50,257 bases of DNA from an uncultured Bacteroidales bacterium (GTDB lineage Bacteria > Bacteroidota > Bacteroidia > Bacteroidales > FEN-979): NCBI GenBank assembly GCA_903885595.1, contig CAISJJ010000028.1, positions 1-50,257 on the forward strand, in the 5' to 3' direction. Of the stretch, positions 18,063-27,265 are shown piece after piece (position 1 is the first letter of the stretch; each line of letters starts with the position of its first letter). Position numbers and translations under genes: made by a program. The notes below the pieces were generated by a model. The model searched no databases. It was not told the DNA's origin and saw nothing but the letters and a program-made list of their open reading frames with translations.

Positions 18063-18135
18063 CAAAACTATGGTTTCATTACCGGTCATGTTATAAGATT
18101 CCACATGGTCGTCCTTAAAGAAATATTCTGATTCT

Positions 18136-19389
18136 TTAAAACTTGTCGGCAAGCGCTGGAATTGATACTGAAGAATATTTTCCTTCATCCAGTTTTTTCT
18201 TGACTTCTGCAAACGCTGCAATTGTAACAGTCACATCCTCCAATGTATGCGCCGCTGTAGGAATCAGCCTGAGCATGATGACACCTTTGGGTACAACAGG
18301 ATAGATGACACCTGAACAGAATATGCCATAATTTTCGCGCAGGTCGGCAATAACCTGGGTGGCTTCAATAGGACCGCCCTGAAGAAATACGGGAGTAACG
18401 GGCGATTGCGTTTTGCCAATATCGAATCCCTTTTCCCTGAGTCCGCTTTGCAATGCTGCTACTATTATCCATAATTTTTCGCGTAATTCAGGGTGGGTCC
18501 GAATCATATCAAGACGTTTTAATGATCCAACCACCATCGGGAGTGGGAGAGATTTTGCGTAGATCTGTGATCTCATGTTATAAGTCAGTGCCTTAATGAT
18601 ACGTCTTTCAGTCGCAACAAATGCTCCGATACCCGCCATAGCCTTTGCAAATGTACCAAAGTAGACATCAACGCCATCCATAACCTGCTGCTCCTGGCTT
18701 GTTCCGGCACCGGTTGAACCCATGGTACCAAAACCATGTGCATCGTCAACCAGAAGCCTGAACCCGTATTTAGCTTTAAATTGGAGAATTCCCTTAAGAT
18801 TTCCAAGATCTCCGGGCATGCCAAATACACCTTCTGTGATCACCAGGATTCCGCCTCCGGTGGTATCAGCCACTTTTCTTGCATGTTTGATCTGGGTTTC
18901 AAAATTTTCAAGGTCATTATGCTTGAATACAAAACGTTTACCAATGTGTAACCGCAATCCGTCGAGAATACAAGCATGCGATTCTGAATCATAAACAACA
19001 ACGTCGTGCCTGTCAAGCATTGAGTCAATGATCGAAACCATTCCCATATAGCCAAAATTCAGCAAGTACGCAGATTCTTTATTTTCAAATGCAGCAAGCT
19101 CACGTTCAAGTTGTTCATGATAATTTGTCTGTCCCGACATCATGCGTGCACCCATTGGCGCCGCTAACCCAAATTGAGCGGATGCTTCCGTATCAGCTTT
19201 CCTGATTTCAGGGTGATTCGCTAATCCCAGGTAATTATTCAAACTCCAGACAAGTACAGGTTTCCCCCTGAAAAACATATGGTTCGAAATCTCTCCTTCA
19301 AGTTTCGGGAAAGAATAATAACCAAAACCCTGATCGGCATATTGGCCCAATGGCCCCATATTGCCTGCTACTTTTTCAAAAATATCCAC
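18136..19389 (-). CDS. PLP-dependent alpha-oxoamine synthase family enzyme
   Basis: A 417-residue fold-type I PLP enzyme of the family that joins an amino acid to an acyl-CoA (glycine C-acetyltransferase, BioF, serine palmitoyltransferase). Motifs are LVWSLNNYLGLANHPEI near the N-terminus, YDSESHACILDGLRL, the cofactor-binding VDDAHGFGTMG, and the PLP lysine in GTFAKAMAGIGAF. The long N-terminus (EKVAGNMGPLGQYADQGFGY) resembles a Bacteroidota subgroup annotated only as aminotransferase class I/II-fold, distinct from the characterised Porphyromonas serine palmitoyltransferase as I recall it. Sphingolipid base, aminoketone or biotin-type products are all possible; context does not decide. It is a single gene with its own promoter, divergent from bamD. 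Confidence 0.85.
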   Translation of the reverse strand: MDIFEKVAGNMGPLGQYADQGFGYYSFPKLEGEISNHMFFRGKPVLVWSLNNYLGLANHPEIRKADTEASAQFGLAAPMGARMMSGQTNYHEQLERELAAFENKESAYLLNFGYMGMVSIIDSMLDRHDVVVYDSESHACILDGLRLHIGKRFVFKHNDLENFETQIKHARKVADTTGGGILVITEGVFGMPGDLGNLKGILQFKAKYGFRLLVDDAHGFGTMGSTGAGTSQEQQVMDGVDVYFGTFAKAMAGIGAFVATERRIIKALTYNMRSQIYAKSLPLPMVVGSLKRLDMIRTHPELREKLWIIVAALQSGLREKGFDIGKTQSPVTPVFLQGGPIEATQVIADLRENYGIFCSGVIYPVVPKGVIMLRLIPTAAHTLEDVTVTIAAFAEVKKKLDEGKYSSVSIPALADKF

Positions 19390-19437
19390 GTTATGAATGA
19401 ATTAAGTTATACGATAAGTGATTGATTTTCCAGCATG

Positions 19438-19445
19438 CAAAAGTA
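19438..19445 (-). promoter_or_regulatory. -7 box for the PLP enzyme gene
   Basis: Reads TACTTTTG on the minus strand, 48 nt before the ATG at 19389. Divergent from the bamD promoter. Confidence 0.55.
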
Positions 19446-19519
19446 CCAAAAAACAAATACTTTTTCATGTCAGAACCCGTTATCAGATGGTAATATTATG
19501 ATATTTCCATCAAAAGTTG

Positions 19520-19527
19520 TAAATTTG
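19520..19527 (+). promoter_or_regulatory. -7 box for bamD, nearly leaderless
   Basis: TAAATTTG ends only 4 nt before the bamD ATG at 19532. With the usual spacing, transcription would start at or next to the start codon. Confidence 0.6.
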
Positions 19528-19531
19528 CACC

Positions 19532-20389
19532 ATGAAATATAAGGTTCTCTTATTCTTAGCATTCAGCCTGCTGCTTTCACTGTCTTCCTGTAAATTTCAA
19601 AAAATTCTGAAGAGTGGTTCAGTAGATGAAAAGTATGAAGAAGCGGTCAAATTGTATTCCCAAAAGGACTATTCCCGGGCTCTACAGCTTTTCGATCAGT
19701 TATCAGGTGTTATGCGCGCAACAGATAAGGCACAGAAAATATCATATTACTATGCATTTTGCTATTATAATCAAAAGGATTATACAATGGCATCCTATTA
19801 TTTTAAGCGCTACACAACCAATTATACAAATACCCCGGAAGCAGAGGAATGCTTGTTTATGGCTGCATATTGCAACTTTCTTAATTCTCCGGAGTATAGT
19901 CTTGATCAGTCAGTGACCTTTGAGGCCTTGAAGGACCTGCAGTTATTTACCAACACCTATCCCACCAGCAAAAGGGTTTCGGAATGTAACGATTTAATGG
20001 ACAAATTAAGGATTAAACTTGAGATGAAAGATTTCAGGATGGCTAAATTATATTACAGGATGGATGACTATTCTGCCGCCATTCAGGGACTTAATAATAT
20101 TTTAAAGGAATATCCTGACACACCCCACAAGGAAGAAATTTTATTCCTGGTTTTTAAAGCGTACCATAAATATGCAAAGGAAAGCATCGAGACAAAGAAA
20201 AAGGATCGTCATTCAAAAGCTTTAACATCGTATAATGACTTTATTGTTCAGTTTCCTGAGAGCAAATTTTTGGATGAAGCATCAGGATTGAAGGAGCGAT
20301 CGAAGAAAGAACTTGAGTCTTTATACAATAAGGATCAGAAAATCAATCAGGAAAATACCACGAATCAAACATTAAAAACAACAAAGTGA
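19532..20389 (+). CDS. bamD: Outer membrane assembly lipoprotein BamD
   Basis: Lipoprotein of the BAM complex that inserts beta-barrel proteins into the outer membrane. The 285-residue product has a lipoprotein signal (LLLSLSSC, Cys20) and tetratricopeptide-type helical repeats typical of BamD: EEAVKLYSQKDYSRALQLF, YYYAFCYYNQKDYTMASYYF, and AAIQGLNNILKEYPDTPHKE. The C-terminus is charged and Asn/Gln-rich. It heads a same-direction string rpoZ, coaBC, DUF4835, recN that is conserved in Bacteroidota. Its stop overlaps an upstream GTG of rpoZ. Confidence 0.94.
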   Translation: MKYKVLLFLAFSLLLSLSSCKFQKILKSGSVDEKYEEAVKLYSQKDYSRALQLFDQLSGVMRATDKAQKISYYYAFCYYNQKDYTMASYYFKRYTTNYTNTPEAEECLFMAAYCNFLNSPEYSLDQSVTFEALKDLQLFTNTYPTSKRVSECNDLMDKLRIKLEMKDFRMAKLYYRMDDYSAAIQGLNNILKEYPDTPHKEEILFLVFKAYHKYAKESIETKKKDRHSKALTSYNDFIVQFPESKFLDEASGLKERSKKELESLYNKDQKINQENTTNQTLKTTK

Positions 20390-20391
20390 CC

Positions 20392-20727
20392 ATGGATTAT
20401 AAAAAGGTAAAAACGGACGTGCATGCAGTGACCCGTAACATCGAGGATTTTACGGCTGGAACCAATAATATGTATGAAACAGTTGCTGTTATTTCCAAAC
20501 GGGCAAATCAAATTGGTCTAGAAATAAAGGAAGAACTGAACCAGAAATTATCTGAATTTGCTACGACTACCGATAATCTCGAAGAGATTTTCGAGAATCG
20601 TGAGCAAATCGAAATTGCCAAATATTACGAACATCTTCCAAAACCAACGCTCATTGCAATACATGAGTATTTGAACAGTGAGGTTTATTTTCGCAACCCG
20701 CATAAGGAAAGACCTGAGGATTTCTAA
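20392..20727 (+). CDS. rpoZ: RNA polymerase omega subunit (Bacteroidota form)
   Basis: Small RNA polymerase subunit that helps fold and hold the beta-prime chain. The 111-residue product carries the Rpb6/omega-type segment NNMYETVAVISKRANQIGLEIKE (split here by its conserved Arg-Ala-Asn), with a C-terminal tail ending NPHKERPEDF, as in Bacteroidota homologues. A GTG two codons upstream overlaps the bamD stop; the ATG at 20392 is preferred. Its position between bamD and coaBC supports the assignment. Confidence 0.85.
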   Translation: MDYKKVKTDVHAVTRNIEDFTAGTNNMYETVAVISKRANQIGLEIKEELNQKLSEFATTTDNLEEIFENREQIEIAKYYEHLPKPTLIAIHEYLNSEVYFRNPHKERPEDF

Positions 20728-20744
20728 TCCCAATCCGGTAAATT

Positions 20745-21932
20745 ATGTTGAAGGGTAAAAAGATCGTTGTTGGCATCACTGGCAGTATTGCAGCCTATAA
20801 GATACCTTTTCTTGTGAGATTGCTCGTAAAGGGAGGTGCAGAGGTTCGGGTCATTATGACTCCCGCCGCCACTGATTTTATTACTCCCCTCACCATGTCC
20901 ACCCTTTCAGTGCATTCAGTGATTATCGATCCCTTTAAAGCTAATAGCGGTGAGTGGAATAATCATGTTGAGCTTGGACAGTGGGCAGATGCAATGTTAT
21001 TCGCACCGGTGACCGCAAATACCCTGGGCAAAATGGCGAATGGTATTGCCGACAACTTTCTGGTTACAGCCTATCTTTCGGCAAAATGCCCTGTTTTTAT
21101 TGCTCCTGCCATGGATCTTGATATGTTTGCACATCCTTCTACTCAAAAGAATATCAGCATTCTCAGATCATACGGAAATATTATTATCGAACCCCAGGTG
21201 GGGGAATTGGCCAGCGGGCTGTCAGGGCCAGGTCGACTTGAAGAACCTGAAAGTATCCTGCAAATACTTAATGATTTCTTTGCATCCCGAAAACCCCTGG
21301 ATAAAAAAAAAATCCTGGTAACAGCAGGTCCAACTTACGAGAAAATTGATCCTGTGCGTTTTATCGGTAATTATTCAACCGGTCAGATGGGCTTTTCAAT
21401 CGCCGCTGAAGCAGCAGCCAGAGGCGCTCAGGTAACATTAATTGCAGGACCGACACATTTGACTGTCAGCAACCCGGGAATCAGAAGAGTGGACGCAGAA
21501 TCTGCGGATGAGATGTATAAGGCCTGTTTAATGGAAGCGGAATTGGCCGACATAATCATTATGGCTGCCGCAGTAGCTGATTACACCTGTGAACAAAAAT
21601 CGGCCGTAAAAATGAAAAAAAGTTCAGCGACATTATGTCTTGAACTTTCTCCGACAAAGGACATACTCATGGAGTTAGGAAAGCAAAAAGGAAAAGATCA
21701 GGTGTTGATTGGATTTGCCCTTGAAACGGACAATGAAATAGAGAATGCACAAAAAAAACTTCAGAAAAAGAATCTTGATTTTATTGTGCTTAATTCCCTG
21801 AACGAGAAAGGTGCCGGGTTTGGCCTGGAAACAAATAAAGTTACAATTATTGATAAAGCCGGTCATATTCACAGCGGAAGTTTAAAAACCAAACAGGAAG
21901 TAGCTTCGGATATCCTGGATATAATTTCTTAA
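20745..21932 (+). CDS. coaBC: Bifunctional CoaBC: PPC synthetase/decarboxylase
   Basis: Makes 4'-phosphopantetheine from phosphopantothenate, cysteine and CTP in coenzyme A synthesis. The 395-residue protein has the N-terminal FMN decarboxylase CoaC (GITGSIAAYK, catalytic-region NHVELGQWADAM, FAPVTANTLGKMANGIADN, and PAMDLDM where many homologues have PAMNxxM). The C-terminal synthetase CoaB starts at about 185 (VTAGPTYEKIDPVRFIGNYS, STGQMG) and continues with AAAVADY. Length matches the family. Confidence 0.96.
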   Translation: MLKGKKIVVGITGSIAAYKIPFLVRLLVKGGAEVRVIMTPAATDFITPLTMSTLSVHSVIIDPFKANSGEWNNHVELGQWADAMLFAPVTANTLGKMANGIADNFLVTAYLSAKCPVFIAPAMDLDMFAHPSTQKNISILRSYGNIIIEPQVGELASGLSGPGRLEEPESILQILNDFFASRKPLDKKKILVTAGPTYEKIDPVRFIGNYSTGQMGFSIAAEAAARGAQVTLIAGPTHLTVSNPGIRRVDAESADEMYKACLMEAELADIIIMAAAVADYTCEQKSAVKMKKSSATLCLELSPTKDILMELGKQKGKDQVLIGFALETDNEIENAQKKLQKKNLDFIVLNSLNEKGAGFGLETNKVTIIDKAGHIHSGSLKTKQEVASDILDIIS

Positions 21933-21950
21933 AGACAGAAATATTCAGTC

Positions 21951-22865
21951 ATGGTAAGTATAAAAACCTTGTTGATTTCCCTCCTTTTTGCCTTTTCCTT
22001 TACGAGGATGATTGCACAGGAGTTAAACTGCATGATCAGCGTTTCAACACCCAAGGTGGAAGGCACCGACAGACGTGTGTTTGAAACATTGCAAAGTGCA
22101 ATGTATGAGTTTATTAATAATAGAAAATGGACCAATTTCAATGTCGGTTCCGAGGAACGGATTGAATGCACCTTTTTACTCACTATAAATGATCGTTTGA
22201 GTGCAGATGAATTTGAAGGTACTTTGAATGTGGTTGTTCGCCGACCTGTGTTTAATTCCTCCTATAACTCTCCACTTTTAAATTACATTGACAAGGGAAT
22301 CAGGTTCCGGTATGTCGAATATCAGCCCCTTGATTACTCCGATGGATCCTATACGTCAAACCTCACCTCTTTGTTGGCTTATTATTCCTACACTGTTCTT
22401 GGTTTTTATTTTGATTCATATTCTCCAAGTGGCGGGACCCCTTTTTTCGAGAAAGCTGTGGAAGTTGTGAATGCAGCACAAAATTCACCGGAACCAGGTT
22501 GGAAAGCTTATGAAAGTGATAAAAACAGGTGGTGGCTTGTAAATAACTATATCAATCCTGCCAATTCAGGCCTCAGGGATTTTGCCTACCGTTACCATCG
22601 TTTGGGTCTTGATTTAATGTACGAAAAAGTTGACCAGGGCAGGGGAAGTGTATCGGAAGGAATTGAAATTCTGAAAGGTCTCTATAATGCAAAACCCAAC
22701 TTGTTTGCCTTGCAACTGATCTTTGATGCAAAACGCGATGAAATCGTCAACATCTATAGCGATCAGCGTGTTCCGCCAATGGAAAAGGCAAATATTGTGA
22801 ATATTTTAAAAGAAATTGATCCTGCCAACAGCTCGAAATACCAAGTCATCTTAGATTCGAAATAG
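21951..22865 (+). CDS. DUF4835 family exported protein, PorD-like
   Basis: A 304-residue exported protein of a Bacteroidota family formerly called DUF4835. From recall, the family is now linked to the type IX secretion component PorD; I could not check this. A signal peptide (TLLISLLFAFSFTRMIAQ) precedes ELNCMISVSTPKVEGTDRRV. The rest is soluble, with the conserved FEGTLNVVVRRPVFNSSYNS, a YFDSYSPSGGTPFF segment and RWWLVNNYINP. It lies between coaBC and recN, the usual location in the phylum. The presence of three T9SS-tailed proteins in the window fits a secretion-related role. Confidence 0.88.
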   Translation: MVSIKTLLISLLFAFSFTRMIAQELNCMISVSTPKVEGTDRRVFETLQSAMYEFINNRKWTNFNVGSEERIECTFLLTINDRLSADEFEGTLNVVVRRPVFNSSYNSPLLNYIDKGIRFRYVEYQPLDYSDGSYTSNLTSLLAYYSYTVLGFYFDSYSPSGGTPFFEKAVEVVNAAQNSPEPGWKAYESDKNRWWLVNNYINPANSGLRDFAYRYHRLGLDLMYEKVDQGRGSVSEGIEILKGLYNAKPNLFALQLIFDAKRDEIVNIYSDQRVPPMEKANIVNILKEIDPANSSKYQVILDSK

Positions 22866-22904
22866 AAACGCCGGCAAAGCCAGATTTTATATACATGGTA
22901 TCCG

Positions 22905-24560
22905 ATGCTCCTTAAACTATCAATTAAGAATTACATATTGATCCAGGATGTGGAAATTGATTTTTCTACAGGGTTTTCTGTAATAACAGGAGAAACCGGA
23001 GCCGGTAAATCAATACTCCTGGGAGCGCTGGGCCTGATATTAGGACAGCGAGCCGACTCAAGCATACTGCTTGACAAATCAAAAAAATGCATTATCGAAG
23101 GATCGTTTGTGATTAAGGGATATAATCTTGAGGATTTTTTCAGGATCAATGAATTGGATTTCGATGAATTAATTCTTCTCAGAAGGGAAATTAATCAGGG
23201 AGGCAAGTCACGCGCATTTATTAACGACACTCCTGTTAACCTGACATTTCTTAAAGATCTGGGTGACAGGCTGGTAAACGTGCATTCTCAAAATTCAATA
23301 ATAACACTTAACGATTCGAATTTTCAATTAGCTGTACTCGATAGCTATGCGGGGATACAAGCTAAAGTAACTGCATACAGATCAGGGTATTTTAATTTTT
23401 CAGAACTTAAAAAACAACTTGCCGATCTTAAAACCTCAGCGCTAAAGGCTGTTGGGGAACGTGACTATTACCAGTTCTTATTGGATGAACTTATTAAATC
23501 GAATCTGAGAAGTGGGGAATTACAGGAAGTCGAGGAGCGGCTGGAGTTCCTAAGGCATGCAGGTGAGATAAAGAAAAGCCTTTTCAATGCACATCAAATA
23601 TTTTCCGAAACGGATGTCAATGTTCTTACACAACTTTCGGAAGCAATACATGCGCTGAATGGGATTGTAAAATTTAATTCTGAACTTAAAAATATTGTTG
23701 AAAGACTAAAAACTAACTATATTGATATCAAGGATATATCGGGTGAGCTTTCGGTTATTGAGGATCAGGTTAATATTGATCCTGATGAATTAGCCACGTT
23801 ATCACAACGCCTCGATCTGCTTTACCGGTTATTGAACAAACATCAGAAATCTACTATCGAGGAACTTATCACCCTACAGCATGATATTGAGAATAAAGTA
23901 TTTGACATATTTAATTTGGAGGAAAGAATTCATACCTTAACTGACGAAATTAGCAGGTCGGAAAGCGAATTATTTGAAAAGGCGAAAGCAATTTCATCGG
24001 AGCGGCAGAAGATAGTTTTGAAATTTGAAAAAGAATTGATTAACAAACTATTGCAACTTGGCATTTCAACGGCCAGATTCAAAGTCGAACTTACAGCTGA
24101 TGATGGTTTATTGAAAGATGGCATAGATAAAGTAAAATTATTATTCAGTGCAAACAAAGGGATTGAACTCAGTGAGTTATCGGCCATTGCATCTGGTGGT
24201 GAAATGTCGCGGCTCATGTTAAGTGTTAAATCAATGATCAGCCAAAAGAACTTGCTTCCAACCATCTTTTTTGATGAGATAGACAATGGGGTTTCTGGGG
24301 AAATAGCCGGAAAGGTTGGAAATATTCTAAAACAGATGGGTGAAAAAATGCAGGTTATTGCCATCACTCATTTACCTCAGATTGCCGGAAAAGGAAATCA
24401 TCACTATTGGGTTTACAAATCTGAGAAAAATCAAATAACCAACACCTTTATTAAACAATTGTCATTACAGGATCGGGTTGAAGAAATTGCTAAAATGCTA
24501 AGTAACGAGATTGTAACTGAAGCTGCTTTTCAAACAGCTAAAGAATTGCTTAATAATTAA
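22905..24560 (+). CDS. recN: DNA repair ATPase RecN
   Basis: SMC-like ATPase that acts at DNA double-strand breaks. The 551-residue protein has Walker A GETGAGKS (29-36), a long coiled-coil middle (about 150-390), the ABC signature ASGGEMSRLMLSVK, and Walker B TIFFDEIDNGVSGEIA followed by ITHLPQIAG with the switch histidine. Length matches the family. It is downstream of the DUF4835 gene by 39 nt without a visible promoter. Confidence 0.96.
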   Translation: MLLKLSIKNYILIQDVEIDFSTGFSVITGETGAGKSILLGALGLILGQRADSSILLDKSKKCIIEGSFVIKGYNLEDFFRINELDFDELILLRREINQGGKSRAFINDTPVNLTFLKDLGDRLVNVHSQNSIITLNDSNFQLAVLDSYAGIQAKVTAYRSGYFNFSELKKQLADLKTSALKAVGERDYYQFLLDELIKSNLRSGELQEVEERLEFLRHAGEIKKSLFNAHQIFSETDVNVLTQLSEAIHALNGIVKFNSELKNIVERLKTNYIDIKDISGELSVIEDQVNIDPDELATLSQRLDLLYRLLNKHQKSTIEELITLQHDIENKVFDIFNLEERIHTLTDEISRSESELFEKAKAISSERQKIVLKFEKELINKLLQLGISTARFKVELTADDGLLKDGIDKVKLLFSANKGIELSELSAIASGGEMSRLMLSVKSMISQKNLLPTIFFDEIDNGVSGEIAGKVGNILKQMGEKMQVIAITHLPQIAGKGNHHYWVYKSEKNQITNTFIKQLSLQDRVEEIAKMLSNEIVTEAAFQTAKELLNN

Positions 24561-24599
24561 TTGTAATTATCATTTAAAGTGTTAAATTAAATATATTTT

Positions 24600-25436
24600 A
24601 TGACACATAATCTACTGAAAGGGAAAAAAGGCATCATATTTGGCGCACTTGACAGCAAATCAATCGCCTGGAAAATCGCCACAAGGGCATATGAAGAGGG
24701 TGCTGTTTTTACCTTATCAAACACTCCTGTTGCCCTTCGTTTTGGAGAGATCAATCAATTATCTGCTGAATGTCATGCTGAAATAATACCGGCAGATGCA
24801 ACAAGCATTAAAGACCTTGAACATGTTTTCAAACAATCAATGGCAGTGCTGGGCGGAAAGGTCGATTTTGTACTACACTCCATTGGCATGTCCCTTAACG
24901 TTAGAAAGCAACGTGACTATGATGACCTGGACTATGATTATTTTCAAAAGACGATTGATATATCAGCGCTTTCATTTCATAAAATGCTTCAGGTGGCTAA
25001 AAAGCTGGATGCGATCAATGAATGGGGTTCAGTTTTAGCGCTGTCCTATATTGCCGCACAAAGAACCCTTGTTGGTTATAATGACATGGCTGATGCCAAG
25101 GCAGTTTTAGAATCAATTGCCCGTAGCTTTGGATATATTTATGGAAGAGAGAAGCATATCCGGGTAAATACGATTTCCCAGTCTCCGACACGCACTACTG
25201 CCGGCAGCGGAATTAAAGGGATTGACGGGCTGCTTGATTTCACCGAAAGGATGTCACCTCTTGGAAATGCGACTGCCGATGAATGCGCCGATTTTTCAGT
25301 AGTACTTTTCTCCGATTTGTCAAGGAAAGTAACAATGCAGAACATATACCATGATGGTGGTTTTTCAAGTATGGCCATGAGTTTTAAAGCAATGACTCAG
25401 TACAACAAATGTCTCGAAGATGGGGATAATTTATAG
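24600..25436 (+). CDS. fabI: Enoyl-ACP reductase (NADH), FabI type
   Basis: Last reduction of each fatty acid elongation cycle, and the target class of triclosan. The 278-residue short-chain dehydrogenase has the N-terminal loop GIIFGALDSKSIAWKIA, VLHSIGMS, and the catalytic pair Tyr150 and Tyr160-x6-Lys167 (LSYIAAQR, GYNDMADAK), followed by NTISQSPTRTTAGSGI. It sits after recN with 39 nt of AT-rich sequence and no clear -7 box, so it could be read with recN. The etf promoter follows. Confidence 0.95.
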   Translation: MTHNLLKGKKGIIFGALDSKSIAWKIATRAYEEGAVFTLSNTPVALRFGEINQLSAECHAEIIPADATSIKDLEHVFKQSMAVLGGKVDFVLHSIGMSLNVRKQRDYDDLDYDYFQKTIDISALSFHKMLQVAKKLDAINEWGSVLALSYIAAQRTLVGYNDMADAKAVLESIARSFGYIYGREKHIRVNTISQSPTRTTAGSGIKGIDGLLDFTERMSPLGNATADECADFSVVLFSDLSRKVTMQNIYHDGGFSSMAMSFKAMTQYNKCLEDGDNL

Positions 25437-25460
25437 CTATTCTTTATCCTCTTATTTTTT

Positions 25461-25468
25461 TATCTTTG
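25461..25468 (+). promoter_or_regulatory. -7 box for the etf operon
   Basis: TATCTTTG, a perfect TAnnTTTG match, 40 nt before the etfB ATG. Confidence 0.75.
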
Positions 25469-25508
25469 CACCCCAAAATCCAGTTTTTATTCTAAACGCT
25501 ACTATTCA

Positions 25509-26258
25509 ATGAAGATTTTAGTTTGTATTAGCAATGTTCCGGATACGACAACCAAAATTAAATTCCTGGACAACTTTAAAAAGTTGGACGCTGCGGGGAT
25601 ACAATGGGTAATTAATCCATGGGATGAATTGTCGCTTACCAGGGCACTGGAATTAAAAGATAATGCTGCAAACGGTATTCAGACTGTTACAGTGGCACAT
25701 GTCGGATTAGTCGGCTCCGAACCTACAATTCGCAAGGCTTTGGCAATAGGGGCCGATAACGCTATCAGGATTAATGCCGATCCGGCTGATGCCTATTTCG
25801 TTGCTGCTCAGCTGGCCAATGTACTGAAAATCGAGTCTTACGATCTTATCTTTTGCGGAATTGAATCCAGTGATTTTAATGGATCCACCGTAGGAGGGAT
25901 GCTGGCCGAATTTTTAGGATACCCATCTGTTTCGTCGGTCTCAGGGGTTATTATTGAAAATGGACAAATCATCATTACCCGGGAAATTGACGGCGGCAAA
26001 GAAATCGTGACCTCACCGGCTCCCGTGGTTGCCATTGTTCAGAAGGGCATTGCCAAAGAACCCCGCATTGCTGCCATGCGCGGCATCATGATGGCAAGAA
26101 CGAAGCCGCTGAAAGTGGTGGAACCGGAAGCCATTGAATCACTGACAGAGGTGGTAAATTACGAATTGCCGAAACCACGCGCTGCCTGCAAGTTCATTGA
26201 TCCGGAAAATCCACGCCAGCTTGTTGAATTGCTGCAAAATGAAGCCAAAATTATTTAA
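25509..26258 (+). CDS. etfB: Electron transfer flavoprotein beta subunit
   Basis: AMP/FAD-binding small subunit of ETF, which takes electrons from acyl-CoA dehydrogenases. The 249-residue protein begins KILVCISNVPDTTTKIKF, has INPWDELSLTRALELKD, the AMP-loop region FCGIESSDFNGSTVGGMLAE, and MRGIMMARTKPL, the recognition loop docking to the dehydrogenase. It is first of five same-direction genes ending in an acyl-CoA dehydrogenase. The partner alpha subunit follows after 28 nt. Confidence 0.95.
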   Translation: MKILVCISNVPDTTTKIKFLDNFKKLDAAGIQWVINPWDELSLTRALELKDNAANGIQTVTVAHVGLVGSEPTIRKALAIGADNAIRINADPADAYFVAAQLANVLKIESYDLIFCGIESSDFNGSTVGGMLAEFLGYPSVSSVSGVIIENGQIIITREIDGGKEIVTSPAPVVAIVQKGIAKEPRIAAMRGIMMARTKPLKVVEPEAIESLTEVVNYELPKPRAACKFIDPENPRQLVELLQNEAKII

Positions 26259-26286
26259 TCCGTTCAGATAAAACAAAAACCAAAAT

Positions 26287-27258
26287 ATGTCAGTTTTAAT
26301 TTTTGTAGAGAATTGGGATGGGAAATTCAAGAAACTGAGTTTTGAGCTTGTTTCCTATGGCGCCAGGTTGGCAGAAATGCTGAATACCGAATCTGTTGCA
26401 CTTTCAGTGGGTAATGTTGAAAACATCGAGCTGGAAAAACTTGGGAAATATGGCGCAGCGCGCATCATCAGCGCGGTAAATTCAAATATCAATGTTTTTG
26501 ACAGCCAGGCCTATACTGCCATCATTGCTGATTTTGCAAAAAAGGAAAATGCAAATGTGGTTGTACTTTCCAATAACAATACCGGAAAAGCTCTGGCACC
26601 GCGACTATCTGTTCACTTAAAGGCAGGAATCGGATCGGGTGTAAGCAAACTGCCTCTCAGCACCAACCCTTTCACCGTATATAAAAAGGTCTATTCAGGT
26701 AATGCATTCAGCAACCTGATCATAAAAACAGAAATAAAGATTCTCACCCTGGCTCAAAATTCGTTTGAATTAACTGAAACTTCCAACAATGCCGTTATCA
26801 CAACAGCCGATATTGAATGGAACAGTTCAACTGTTAAGACAACTGTCAAAGAAGTTCAGAAGCAAAGTGGTAAAATTCTTCTGACTGATGCCGATATCGT
26901 TGTTTCAGGTGGCAGGGGTATGAAAACTCCCGACAATTGGGGCCCGATTGTAGAACTGGCCGAACTCCTTGGCGCTGCCACTGCATGTTCCCGACCGGTT
27001 TCTGATGAAGGCTGGCGTCCCCATGACGAGCACACCGGGCAAACCGGGAAGATCATCGCACCAAACCTTTATTTTGCCATCGGTATCTCCGGTGCAACCC
27101 AGCATCTGGCTGGGGTCAGTTCATCTAAATTCATTGTGGCTATCAATACCGATAAAGATGCCCCCATTTTTTCTGCCGCCCAATATGGCATTGTTGGCGA
27201 TGCCAGCAAGGTTCTTCCAAAGCTCGTTGAAGCAGTTAAAGAATTAAAGGGGAAATAA
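26287..27258 (+). CDS. etfA: Electron transfer flavoprotein alpha subunit
   Basis: The 323-residue large ETF subunit carries the redox-active FAD. The C-terminal FAD domain is clear: VVSGGRGMKTPDNW, CSRPVSDEGWRPHDEHTGQT, then IAPNLYFAIGISGATQHLAG and INTDKDAPIFSAAQYGIVGD. Whether this ETF is a simple or a bifurcating type cannot be told from motifs alone. It lies in the etf operon, 7 nt before the membrane Fe-S protein gene. Confidence 0.95.
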   Translation: MSVLIFVENWDGKFKKLSFELVSYGARLAEMLNTESVALSVGNVENIELEKLGKYGAARIISAVNSNINVFDSQAYTAIIADFAKKENANVVVLSNNNTGKALAPRLSVHLKAGIGSGVSKLPLSTNPFTVYKKVYSGNAFSNLIIKTEIKILTLAQNSFELTETSNNAVITTADIEWNSSTVKTTVKEVQKQSGKILLTDADIVVSGGRGMKTPDNWGPIVELAELLGAATACSRPVSDEGWRPHDEHTGQTGKIIAPNLYFAIGISGATQHLAGVSSSKFIVAINTDKDAPIFSAAQYGIVGDASKVLPKLVEAVKELKGK

Positions 27259-27265
27259 ATCTGCC

